Assembly: GCA_965203615.1 (NCBI GenBank)
Contig: OZ241900.1
Location: 2,108,001-2,172,000 of the forward strand
Length of the DNA stretch: 64,000 bases
Source of the DNA: VXNE01 sp965203615
GTDB taxonomy: Bacteria; Pseudomonadota; Gammaproteobacteria; Pseudomonadales; Azotimanducaceae
Reading direction: 5' to 3'
Positions 49,988 through 58,762 of this stretch are shown one piece after another. The translations under genes and the position numbers were made by a program. The notes beneath the pieces are model-generated. The model searched no databases, had not been told where the DNA came from, and worked only from the letters and a program-made list of their open reading frames with translations. Each line of letters starts with the position of its first letter. The first letter of the stretch is position 1.

Positions 49988-52774
49988 TCAGTCCACTTTG
50001 GGCAGGAGCACGTAAACGCCAATCACGTCCGGACGCGGCTGGGCCTGTACCGAAGTGCTCCCGGTCGCCCGGCTGGCTTCGCGCACCCGCAAATGGTCAT
50101 CGAGCAGGGCGTTCGCTCGGGTCGCCGTAAACGCTTCGAGATCCGACCCCCTTTCCTGAAGCAGCGCGAGGGCTCGCGCGGTCTCGCGCTCGCGCACATG
50201 CTGTGGGGGATCTCCCACTGGAGGAAGTTCGAGCAGCGAGAGTGCTTCGGAGCCGGAGATTGGCGCTTGGGTGCGCGAGGCCACCCAGGCCAGCGCCGCC
50301 GCCTCTTCCACCATCAACATCGTTTCGTTTTGCCGTCGGCGGGACAGGAGTTGGTGGCGGAGCCGGAGCAGGGCCACGGTCGTCCGGCCCTGGACGGCTT
50401 CCGAAATCCAGCAACCGACGCGACCGAGCATCGCCGGATCGCTTGCCGATACATCACTTTCCTCCTCCGCCAAGGTCCGGACGAGCAGGGTGTCGGCGAG
50501 CACGGCGATGAGCGGGTGGCTGCGCTGGACCGGACGACAGCCAAGCGCTGCGGGATAGGTGAAGTCCACGGCCACGGTGCCCGTGATGTCATCCGTCTCG
50601 AGGCGCTCGCGCACGGCATCAGGCAGGGATAGCGTTGGCACCCTGAATCCCCTGCTGCCCGCTTCCAGTCCCGAACCGAGACGGGCGAGCGCCCGGCTCG
50701 CGAAGCGCCGCACATCGTCCCGGCCACCGATCGCGGCCAAGCTCTTGTGCCATTCGGGCAGCACTTCGTCGGGTCTGATGCGGCGTTGGGCGAACACGGT
50801 TCGGCTACTCCTGGCCTTCTCCCCGGTGTCCTCCCACTGCCTCTCGAAAAGCTCAAGCTGTTCACCCTCGAACACGTCGGAACGCCCGCGCCGTCGCAAG
50901 AGCACCGCCTTGAGCAGCGCCTGCGTGAGCGAGTGGCCCTCGTCCGGTATGGGTACCGGGACGCCGAGTTCTTCGCGGATGCGGGCGGCCTTTCGGAGGA
51001 TGACCTGGAGCACCGCGCCATCCATCGGGTTATCCGCGCCGTAGATGAGCGTGGCGCGCACCGTCGGGCTCGGCTGGCCGAAACGATCAACGCGACCCTC
51101 CCGCTGCTCGTGGCGCGTCGGGTTCCACGAAAGGTCATAGTGGACGACGGCATCGAAGTGCTCCTGCAGGTTGATCCCTTCAGAGAGACAGTCGGTGGCG
51201 ACCAAAACTCGCCGCTCTTCGTCGGCGCCGATCCGGGCCACTCGGGCCTCGCGCTCTTCCGGGGGCATCTCGCCGGTCACGACCCCGACGGCAATGTCCG
51301 CCAAGCTATTCCCGAGATGGCGGGCCACGTAGTGGGCCGTCGCGATAAAGCGGCAGAAGACCACCACCCTGAACCCCTCCGCGACCAGTTCCGCTACATG
51401 CGCCGAGGCGGTTTCGAGCTTCGGATCATCGGCCTGACCGGCAAGTCGCTCCGCCTGCCCAATGAGCCGTTGCAGCGCCGGATCGTCGACGCCGAGCGGG
51501 GGCTCCAGGTCGTCCGCGACGAGCGCATCGACCTCTCCGTCGAAGATGCGATTCAACAGATCCTCGCGGGCCTCTTCACCCAGGTCATCCCCGGCACGGG
51601 TGCGCAAGGCCATTGCCGCAGCGATCGGGCTCGACCCCGCGCAGCGCAGCAGAGCCAGCGTCCCCCAGAAATTGAGGCGTTGGCGTTCCTCGTCTCCGGC
51701 ATCCGCCTCCACCACTTCCGCGCAGTAGTCGAGGACGCCGTTGAGGAATGCCTCCCACGCCCCGCTCAGCTTATAGGTGATCTCCTTTGTCTCGCGACGC
51801 GGAAAGATATTGCCTTCTCGCCACTCCGCGATGTCCGGTCGGCGTCGCTGAACGAAGTGACTCGCGAGGCGTTCGCGGAGCCGGCGGCGTTCATTCCCCG
51901 TCGCGTCAGCCAGCCTCTCGAACTCCGGGGCGAGAAGGCCGAGCAGCCGGTAGAACGCCGCGTCGTCCCCGCTATGGGGCGTGGCAGTCAACATTACGAG
52001 GTGTCGCGTGGGGTCGTCGGCCAGTCCCCGGAGTAGCTCGTAGCGCTGATGCCGGCCCCGGCCCGAGGACGCGCAAGTGTGGGCTTCGTCCACGATCACG
52101 AAGTCGGGGCACGCGTTGAGGAAATTGTCGCGCCGTTCCCGGGTCTTGACGTAGTCGAGGCTGACGACCGTGTGCGGATGCACCGAAAAGATGCTGACGC
52201 CCGGGGGAATGCCCCGCTCCAGACGCGGCGCGCTGCGGGCGGTTACGGGCACGGCGCGGATGTGGAAGCGCACCTCCAACTCTGTGATCCACTGGTCCAC
52301 GAGATGTGGTGGGCATAGAACGACGGTGCGGTCGATGTCGCCGCGGTCAAGCAACTCGCGCGCGATGAGCAGGGCTTCAATCGTCTTGCCGACGCCCACG
52401 TCGTCAGCAATGAGCAGCCGCACCGGATCCAGCTTGAGGGCCATGAGGAGCGGCACGAGCTGGTACGCGCGGGGTTCCACCGAGATCTGGCCGAAGCTCC
52501 GAAACGGGCCAGCGCCGCGCCTCAGTGAGAGCAACAATGCGTCGCGCAGCAGCAGGGCCGAGTCATGCCCGCCGAGTTCGTGCGCGCCAGGCAGAGGGAA
52601 ACGGGCTTCGCGTACCGGCTCGATTTCGAGCGGAAGATGAATCAGGGTCTGGTCTTCGTCCGATCCCGTGACCGGACGAACCCGAAGCGTCTCCGCGGAG
52701 CTTCCGCCGAGGACGACCCACTCCCTGCCGCGGGCGCTGAACAGACTCCCCGGCGCATAGGCAAGGTCGCTCAC
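49988..52774 (-). CDS. drmD: SNF2-family helicase, DrmD-like
   Basis: 928 residues from a GTG overlapping the upstream helicase stop by four bases. The N-terminus YAPGSLFSARGREWVVLGGSS followed by LRVRPVTGSDEDQT is characteristic of DrmD-type SNF2 proteins. Motifs: Walker A DDVGVGKTIEALL (124-136), DEAH (229-232), LTATPHSGDDAAF, then the second RecA lobe with CLSEGINLQEHFD and the motif-VI HEQREGRVDRFGQ. It translocates on double-stranded DNA. In DISARM, DrmD is linked to the methyltransferase DrmMI just as here, and the pair is expected to act with the large helicase upstream. Confidence 0.88.
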   Translation of the reverse strand: MSDLAYAPGSLFSARGREWVVLGGSSAETLRVRPVTGSDEDQTLIHLPLEIEPVREARFPLPGAHELGGHDSALLLRDALLLSLRRGAGPFRSFGQISVEPRAYQLVPLLMALKLDPVRLLIADDVGVGKTIEALLIARELLDRGDIDRTVVLCPPHLVDQWITELEVRFHIRAVPVTARSAPRLERGIPPGVSIFSVHPHTVVSLDYVKTRERRDNFLNACPDFVIVDEAHTCASSGRGRHQRYELLRGLADDPTRHLVMLTATPHSGDDAAFYRLLGLLAPEFERLADATGNERRRLRERLASHFVQRRRPDIAEWREGNIFPRRETKEITYKLSGAWEAFLNGVLDYCAEVVEADAGDEERQRLNFWGTLALLRCAGSSPIAAAMALRTRAGDDLGEEAREDLLNRIFDGEVDALVADDLEPPLGVDDPALQRLIGQAERLAGQADDPKLETASAHVAELVAEGFRVVVFCRFIATAHYVARHLGNSLADIAVGVVTGEMPPEEREARVARIGADEERRVLVATDCLSEGINLQEHFDAVVHYDLSWNPTRHEQREGRVDRFGQPSPTVRATLIYGADNPMDGAVLQVILRKAARIREELGVPVPIPDEGHSLTQALLKAVLLRRRGRSDVFEGEQLELFERQWEDTGEKARSSRTVFAQRRIRPDEVLPEWHKSLAAIGGRDDVRRFASRALARLGSGLEAGSRGFRVPTLSLPDAVRERLETDDITGTVAVDFTYPAALGCRPVQRSHPLIAVLADTLLVRTLAEEESDVSASDPAMLGRVGCWISEAVQGRTTVALLRLRHQLLSRRRQNETMLMVEEAAALAWVASRTQAPISGSEALSLLELPPVGDPPQHVRERETARALALLQERGSDLEAFTATRANALLDDHLRVREASRATGSTSVQAQPRPDVIGVYVLLPKVD

Positions 52775-55700
52775 GGTGCCCGTCCCAAGGCGGAAGCGAG
52801 CCGCGCAAAAGCCGGTATCCATTCTGCGGGATCCTCGAATTGAATGACTTCGAAGCCGAGATCCTCCAGTGGCCGCAAGGCCCGGAAATCAGCCTCCTCG
52901 ACGAGCGCCGCAACGTAGTGCTTGCGCCAGACGCAACACACGGAACGGTCGCCAGCCGCCAGTGGTTTGGCGTCCGGCGCGGGAATCCCATGCCGTGACG
53001 CCTCGGCGTGCCACCGACTCTCATGCAATTCGTTCCCAGTAACCAGACCAGCGTCCGGTGACTGACGGTCCTCGCTCGACACGGTGCCTCCACGCGCCAA
53101 CCGTAGCAGCATGGCCCGGGCGACATCGTCCCGGCGATCCAACAGTTCGTGATCGGGCTGGTTGTAGTACGACATCAAACAGCGGTAGCAGGCCGCGACG
53201 CAGCTCGTCCCCGGCTGGTCCGCTAGGTCCGATGGCGATTCGGGCAGAGAGTCGTCTACCACGAAATGCATGATCTCAAGTGCCGCTCTGGCGACCTCGG
53301 CGAGGCTCGTCTCTTGGCTCACGAGCCGGGTGAGCACTCCCGCGCCGCCTTCGGTGGCTTCGTAGAGCAAGAAGCCATTGCGCACGTCGCGGGTGGGCAT
53401 TGGTTCCGCGAGCATTTCACCTTGCTCGAGCTGGAACACGGCCTCAATGCCACGCAGGATCGCGTGCTGCAAGGTGGTCAGCGTGAGCTCCGACAGGTCG
53501 CCGACCGGCCGAAAGAGCAGTGCGTTCTTGCGGTCTTGGACGCTGGGGACGATCCACTGGCGGGGCGCGGCCGTGGGGTCGATCTCGCGCTCGTCCGCAT
53601 CCTCCTCCTCGTTCTTGGCCCAGTATCCCGACACCGGATCGATGAGAAAGCCGAGAATCTTCTTGTTCGCCCGGCGGCGCAACCCTTTGTTGAGGCGCGT
53701 GATAGTCGCACCAGGGCCGTACGCCAAGTGCGCGATCTCGCCGTCCGCGTCGGCGGCCGTCGCCAGCCGCACGTCCACTTCCTGGTCGCGGATTGCCCAC
53801 TCGAAGGTCGTCTGCAGATCGAATCCCTGGCGCTGTCGTTCCTCGTCGTTGGCCGTGATGTGCTCCGCAGGATATGTGGCGACGTTCTCTATCCGATAGG
53901 TGTTGCCCACCACCTCGGCGTCGCCCAAGGAAGTTCCGCAGGCGTGGCACATCGATACGTCATCGCGGAAATGCCCCGCACCGCAGTGCGCACAGATGCG
54001 CACGGCCTTGGTGGCGAGTTGCGTCTCGGGCGTGGCCGACTCCCGGTGGCCAGCCGAGAGTAGCGCACGCACGACGCGGTGGGCGCGCCCCTCGTGATAG
54101 ACGAGACTGCGAGGGCCAAACTCGGCGAGCGCCAAGAAGCGTGGACGCTGCAGGTACGCCTGCCGGCCCCGGCCGTCTCGACTGGCCGGCACGTACGCAA
54201 GCAGCGGCAGCCTCGGGAAGTTGTAGCCGGGTAGAAAGCCCTCGGTGGCAAGGTAGCGATACGTGAAGAAGTCACTGGAAAACACGCTCTTACCGCGCTG
54301 AAGCAGGTTGAGCTGATCCACCGCCTGCGCGTGGCGGGTCTGCGCGGCGCGTTTGTCTCGGTAGGACGCCGAGTAGTCGTCCATGGTTTTGCGCGCAGCA
54401 TCCCGCTGCTCCTCGGCGGCGGAGAAGAGATCCCGCCAGCGGTCGAACGCATCGTCGAAGCGCCGAGGCGCCATTGCCACGATGGCATCCGCATAGGCGT
54501 CCCGGCCCGTGTACCAGGGCGCCAGTTCGGGGGTGAGATCGTCCGCAACCAGATCGAGGACGCGTCGGATACGCTCACCGGCACTGGCCGCGACCCGTCT
54601 TTCCTCGAGTGCAGACTTGATGTCCGGCTCGATGGGCCGGTTGGCGTCGGTGAGGACGAGTAACTCCGCGATACAAGGGTCCAGCGGTTGATCGACGCAC
54701 GAGAGCCACGCCGCCTGGAGATGGCTATCGATCAAGTCGCGGTTTGCCAGCTCGAGTATCGGCGCGCGTACCTCGCCGTGGACCATCGCCTTCGGCTGCT
54801 GGAAGAAGTATTGGTCGTGGGGACTTTGGGACGACGCATACGTGATGACCAGCGCCGCCTGTCCACTGCGACCTGCTCTTCCGCCACGCTGGGCGTAGTT
54901 TGCGGGCGTAGGCGGCACGTTGCGCATGTGTACGGCGTTCAGTGCCGCAATGTCGACGCCGAGTTCCATCGTCGGGGAGCAGAAAAGAACTGGGAGGAAC
55001 CGGTTGGCCTCGCGCGCCTCCCGCAGGCGTTGTGGGTCGCTGTCGAGCTCCTGACGTTCTCGGTCCCCGAATCGGAAACGCTTCTCGCGGATTTCGCGGT
55101 TGTCCGGGTCGACCTGCGCGGTGTGCTCGCGCGCCTCGAACCCGAACAGCGGGTGCGGGGGCGTATGGAGCATTGTCGCGAGGTTGTCGTAGAAATCCCG
55201 GAAGAACGCGTTCTGCCTAGCATCGCCGCCATCCTCCGACGCACCTCCGAGCTGGAAGAGGACGCACGCGTCGTTCAGGCGCCAGCCGGGCCGGTCGAAA
55301 GGTGTGCTCTCCTCCGAAACGAGACCATGCGTTGCGCCGGCTCGAAGCAGGTCCTCAACGAGTTGGTCGAACTCCTGCGACTTCAAGTCCCGGACTGACG
55401 CGTCTCCACCCCAGAGTCTCGTGGAGCGCAGGGTGCGCCCGAGCCCGCTGCGGGAGCCGCCGCGTACGATCATGTCCAGGTCGCGGAGGGTGCTCGTCCG
55501 GCGCGTGGGCGCGACGACCATCAACCAGCGCGCGGCTCTTGGCTTCTCGTCGATGTCGAGGCCCCAAGGAGGACGAAGGCGACTGTGCGACTGGGACACC
55601 AGTTGTTCCAGTACGGCGGTGTCGAGGACTTGGCTGCGGATCGCCATCCATTTGCGCATGTGATCCAGCAATTCGCGATAGACCGCCGCCCGGACACCGG

Positions 55701-58104
55701 GTTGGGCGTGCTTGAGCAACGGGTTCGACTCGGCGAACAGCTCCTCGTCTGCGGCGAGATCCTCAAGGCCCAGATACTGGACCTGGACCATGCCGAGTTG
55801 CTCGAGGTTGGGGTTGGTGTACCGCCAACCGCGCCGCTGATCGAACCAGATGCGATAGGCCAGCACCTGGCGCAGAGTACCTTCGGTCCGGTCCAGATTG
55901 GAGCCCCGTAGCGTGGGCTCCGATAGCCATTCGGCACGGATCTGTGGATCCGCCCGGTCGAAGCCTAAACTGCGCTGATGGGCTCCGCCGAGTTCGTCGC
56001 TGCGCAGGCCGTTCGCGCCAGCCTCCCGCAGCGCCCCGAGAAATCCGGCGCGGACGAGGCTCACGAAGAGGAAGTCGTTGAAGTGACCCGCCTGCAGGGC
56101 GGCGTCCTGGCGGTTGTCCGTAAAACCCAGGAGTTTCCGCGTGTAGGCATCCATCGCCGACTCGCCACCGTGCATCCAGCGCAGCGCACTCGCGACGAGT
56201 ACCGTGGTGGCCGAGCTGCGGCCTTCCGCAGAAAGCGAAGCAAGACGGGTGCGATCACGTGCCGCGCCGCCTTGAGTGTTCCGGCAACGCAGGCAGAGCC
56301 GGAACTTGCCAGGCTGGAACCACACCTTCGTCCCCGCGCCGATGCGGCCGTCCGCCGCAACCAGAAAAGTTCGAACACGGGCATCTCGGTAATACCTTCT
56401 GAGTCGTGGGTTTCCATTGGAGTCGAACTCCAGCCACGTCTCGGGATAGTCCTCGTCGCGGTCGTCAAACGTGAAGGCGGCATCATTGACAGGATGCGGC
56501 GTCAAGAAGCCGAACAGCCCTTCGGGGCTTGTCTCGACGGGGTCTCCGTCGGTCTGGTCTCCTAGGGCTGGGGGTGCGTCGTCGATGTCGCGCGCGAGAC
56601 AGACCGGACCGTCGGCCTGTTGCACCAGCCGCACGGGGTGGTACTCATGTCCACACTCGCGGCAGAAATGCACGGCGTAGAGGCGCTTCTCCGGTTGGCC
56701 CGGAAGGAACCGCTGTCCATCGACCGTCACGGTGCGTTCGCCGGGCGGCTCGATCGTCGCGTAGGCGTGTCCGGCTCCCGAGATGAACTGGTGGAGCTTG
56801 AAGGCGAAAAAGCTCTTCTCACTCGCCACGGCGTTCCCGGTCCTTGATCGCTCGGTCTCGCTTGATACAAGAAGGAAATCGCGCAGCACCGTGCGGCAGG
56901 CATCCGGGGGTCGACCGGATTCCTCCGCGAGATCGGCCACTGCTTCGGTCATGGTCTTGGGCCTGGCCCGGACCCAACGCTGGTCGAGCTCCGAGAACGA
57001 GATGCCAAGGCGCGTCTCCACCCACACGGCGAGCGGGTGCTCGCGGAGCGCGGCATCGGGGACGTGGCTTGGTATTCCAGCGTTGATCGCCGCGCCAAGC
57101 AGTGGCGCTACCGAATCCGCAGTGGCCGTCGAATCGGTGATGCGCTCGAGCGTCTCGGTGATGACGTTGCTCTCTGCAATGCCGGTCCCAAAGAGCTTCG
57201 AGGCCACGCCCGCGACGATGCGGTTTTTGTCGTCGAGCGACCCTTCGCTCGCCATCGTGGCCGACGTGCCGATGCATACGAGTCTCTCCGGCTGCAGTCG
57301 CTCCCGGACCCGGCGCACCAGCAGAGCCACGTCCGCGCCCTGACGGCCGCGGTACGTATGCAACTCGTCCAGAACGAGGAAGCTCAGGCCCGCGCAATTG
57401 CCGATGACGCGGCGGTCGACGTCCTCCTGCCGCGTCATGAGGAGTTCCAGCATCATGAAATTGGTAAGGAGGATGTCCGGCGGACGGTCCGCGACGCGCT
57501 TCCGCTCATCCATGTCCTCTTGGCCGGTGTATCGGGCGAAAGTGATCGGCCGTTCTCCAGGTACTTGATCGACGAACTTGGCGAGTTCATCCATCTGCGA
57601 GTTCGCAAGAGCATTCATCGGGTAGACGACGATGGCGGAGGTTCGTCGTTCGGTGGCCTCACGGCGCGCCTTCAGCACGCGGTCGACGATGGGGACGAAG
57701 AAGCAGAGCGACTTTCCGGATCCGGTACCGGTCGTCACCACGAAGCTCTCTCCCTCGGCGGCCAGTGCGATGGCCTGCTCTTGGTGCTTGTAGAGGGACA
57801 GGACCTCGCCGTCCGCGCGGAAGATGTCCGCGCAGCCTGGGTCCAGAACGCCTTTCGTTACCAAGGCGTCGACGTCCGTCGACCGCTTGTAGCTCGGATT
57901 GATCTGGATCAGCGGCTCGGGCCAGTAGCGATCCTCGGCGTAGATGGCCTCCACCTGCTCGCGGATGTCTGGAGCGTGGATCGTCGTGAACGATGTCGCG
58001 AAGCCTTTGTACTCGTCGACGACGCTATCGCGGAGGGCGAACACGTCGAGCACCGGGGCGGTGCCCGATGTAGCTACCTCCGATATCGGTGCGTGTTCCG
58101 TCAT
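52771..58104 (-). CDS. Giant DEAD/DELH helicase with DUF1998/MZB-type C-terminus (DruE/MrfA-like)
   Basis: 1777 residues from the ATG at 58104 (AAGGAA upstream). Walker A is TTGTGSGKS (124-132), the DExH box DELH (246-249), motif III SAT (281-283), and motif VI QRGGRAGRSGQ lies in the second lobe (after DIAALNAVHMRNVPPTP). Cysteine pairs suggest zinc sites: CRECGHEY, CLRCRN and CAHCGAGH...CHACGT. The C-terminal LLYEATEGGAGVL and CVAACYRCLMSYYNQPDHELLDRRD are DUF1998/MZB hallmarks, as in DruE and MrfA. DISARM splits helicase (DrmA) and DUF1998 (DrmB) into two genes; here both are in one chain, and DrmC is missing. It heads the six-gene operon. Confidence 0.88.
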   Translation of the reverse strand: MTEHAPISEVATSGTAPVLDVFALRDSVVDEYKGFATSFTTIHAPDIREQVEAIYAEDRYWPEPLIQINPSYKRSTDVDALVTKGVLDPGCADIFRADGEVLSLYKHQEQAIALAAEGESFVVTTGTGSGKSLCFFVPIVDRVLKARREATERRTSAIVVYPMNALANSQMDELAKFVDQVPGERPITFARYTGQEDMDERKRVADRPPDILLTNFMMLELLMTRQEDVDRRVIGNCAGLSFLVLDELHTYRGRQGADVALLVRRVRERLQPERLVCIGTSATMASEGSLDDKNRIVAGVASKLFGTGIAESNVITETLERITDSTATADSVAPLLGAAINAGIPSHVPDAALREHPLAVWVETRLGISFSELDQRWVRARPKTMTEAVADLAEESGRPPDACRTVLRDFLLVSSETERSRTGNAVASEKSFFAFKLHQFISGAGHAYATIEPPGERTVTVDGQRFLPGQPEKRLYAVHFCRECGHEYHPVRLVQQADGPVCLARDIDDAPPALGDQTDGDPVETSPEGLFGFLTPHPVNDAAFTFDDRDEDYPETWLEFDSNGNPRLRRYYRDARVRTFLVAADGRIGAGTKVWFQPGKFRLCLRCRNTQGGAARDRTRLASLSAEGRSSATTVLVASALRWMHGGESAMDAYTRKLLGFTDNRQDAALQAGHFNDFLFVSLVRAGFLGALREAGANGLRSDELGGAHQRSLGFDRADPQIRAEWLSEPTLRGSNLDRTEGTLRQVLAYRIWFDQRRGWRYTNPNLEQLGMVQVQYLGLEDLAADEELFAESNPLLKHAQPGVRAAVYRELLDHMRKWMAIRSQVLDTAVLEQLVSQSHSRLRPPWGLDIDEKPRAARWLMVVAPTRRTSTLRDLDMIVRGGSRSGLGRTLRSTRLWGGDASVRDLKSQEFDQLVEDLLRAGATHGLVSEESTPFDRPGWRLNDACVLFQLGGASEDGGDARQNAFFRDFYDNLATMLHTPPHPLFGFEAREHTAQVDPDNREIREKRFRFGDRERQELDSDPQRLREAREANRFLPVLFCSPTMELGVDIAALNAVHMRNVPPTPANYAQRGGRAGRSGQAALVITYASSQSPHDQYFFQQPKAMVHGEVRAPILELANRDLIDSHLQAAWLSCVDQPLDPCIAELLVLTDANRPIEPDIKSALEERRVAASAGERIRRVLDLVADDLTPELAPWYTGRDAYADAIVAMAPRRFDDAFDRWRDLFSAAEEQRDAARKTMDDYSASYRDKRAAQTRHAQAVDQLNLLQRGKSVFSSDFFTYRYLATEGFLPGYNFPRLPLLAYVPASRDGRGRQAYLQRPRFLALAEFGPRSLVYHEGRAHRVVRALLSAGHRESATPETQLATKAVRICAHCGAGHFRDDVSMCHACGTSLGDAEVVGNTYRIENVATYPAEHITANDEERQRQGFDLQTTFEWAIRDQEVDVRLATAADADGEIAHLAYGPGATITRLNKGLRRRANKKILGFLIDPVSGYWAKNEEEDADEREIDPTAAPRQWIVPSVQDRKNALLFRPVGDLSELTLTTLQHAILRGIEAVFQLEQGEMLAEPMPTRDVRNGFLLYEATEGGAGVLTRLVSQETSLAEVARAALEIMHFVVDDSLPESPSDLADQPGTSCVAACYRCLMSYYNQPDHELLDRRDDVARAMLLRLARGGTVSSEDRQSPDAGLVTGNELHESRWHAEASRHGIPAPDAKPLAAGDRSVCCVWRKHYVAALVEEADFRALRPLEDLGFEVIQFEDPAEWIPAFARLASALGRAP

Positions 58105-58762
58105 CGTCTCGATTCCTTGGGCGGGGATATTGCCACAGTGCGTGTGATTGTCGCCGCCGCGAGGTTCCATTTGTCGAGAACGGGCCAACTATTCCTGACG
58201 GCCCAGCGAATTGGAGGAGCACAGTTCAGTGTGATGGCCGACCTTCCCGGCCTCGTTCAGATCTCCACCTTCCGACGAGCGTCTGTCCGAAAGGCAAACA
58301 CTGACAGCGACCTATTCGGCACGCTTTCGTCAGCCTTCCCTGATCCTCTCCCGCAGATTGCTGCTACGAACCGGTGTCCCACCACGCCTTCAAACGCCAA
58401 ACGCGACCAAACACGCGACTTAAGTCGACAGGTCGCTCTTCTGCGCTATCACCATCTCCATTCCAAGGCCGAGCCGAGCCAATTCGCGGGCTACCAGCAA
58501 CTCCTCCATAACCTCCCGCGTTTCGGCGTCCAACCTGTCATCGTCAGACGCTTGGCGCTCCCGATTGCGCTCTCTCGCCACGTTCTCAACTTCACGTACC
58601 GGTACAGGTATCGCCTCGAGAACGCCCTCCCGCAACCTCATCCCGCATGCATGGCGGCCACCCCTCAGGCGTAGTGCGGATCGCACCCCTCCCCTGCACC
58701 ACGGATTTCGCCATGGATGGGCGGACGCATGGAGGACACGACCCCGATGCCCTAACTATTGC
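58105..58762. other. Divergent regulatory interval of the defence island
   Basis: About 660 bp between the helicase and SIR2 starts. It must hold promoters for both operons. A weak minus-strand pair, GCGACA then CAATAT 16 bp on, lies just upstream of the helicase start. A possible small minus-strand gene occupies 58420-58641. No terminator, RNA gene or operator palindrome stood out. Confidence 0.45.
58420..58641 (-). CDS. Possible small protein in the divergent spacer
   Basis: 73 codons from an ATG (a GTG at 58686 would extend it). The product is highly charged and helical: VENVARERNRERQASDDDRLDAETREVMEELLVARELARLGLGMEM. Codon use looks coding-like. No homologue recognised. It could be a control protein for the island, or chance. 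Transcription would run toward the giant helicase. Confidence 0.3.
   Translation of the reverse strand: MRLREGVLEAIPVPVREVENVARERNRERQASDDDRLDAETREVMEELLVARELARLGLGMEMVIAQKSDLST

Noticed and set aside
44803..58104. BREX or classical DISARM call for the operon
   Set aside because: No PglZ, BrxC or Lon-like genes for BREX; no separate DrmA, DrmB or PLD-domain DrmC for DISARM. Only the DrmD and DrmMI components match.
57037..58674. 545-codon plus-strand frame antisense to the giant helicase
   Set aside because: Composition is that of a shadow frame (Arg/His/Val-rich, no motif), and the helicase on the other strand has all expected motifs here.
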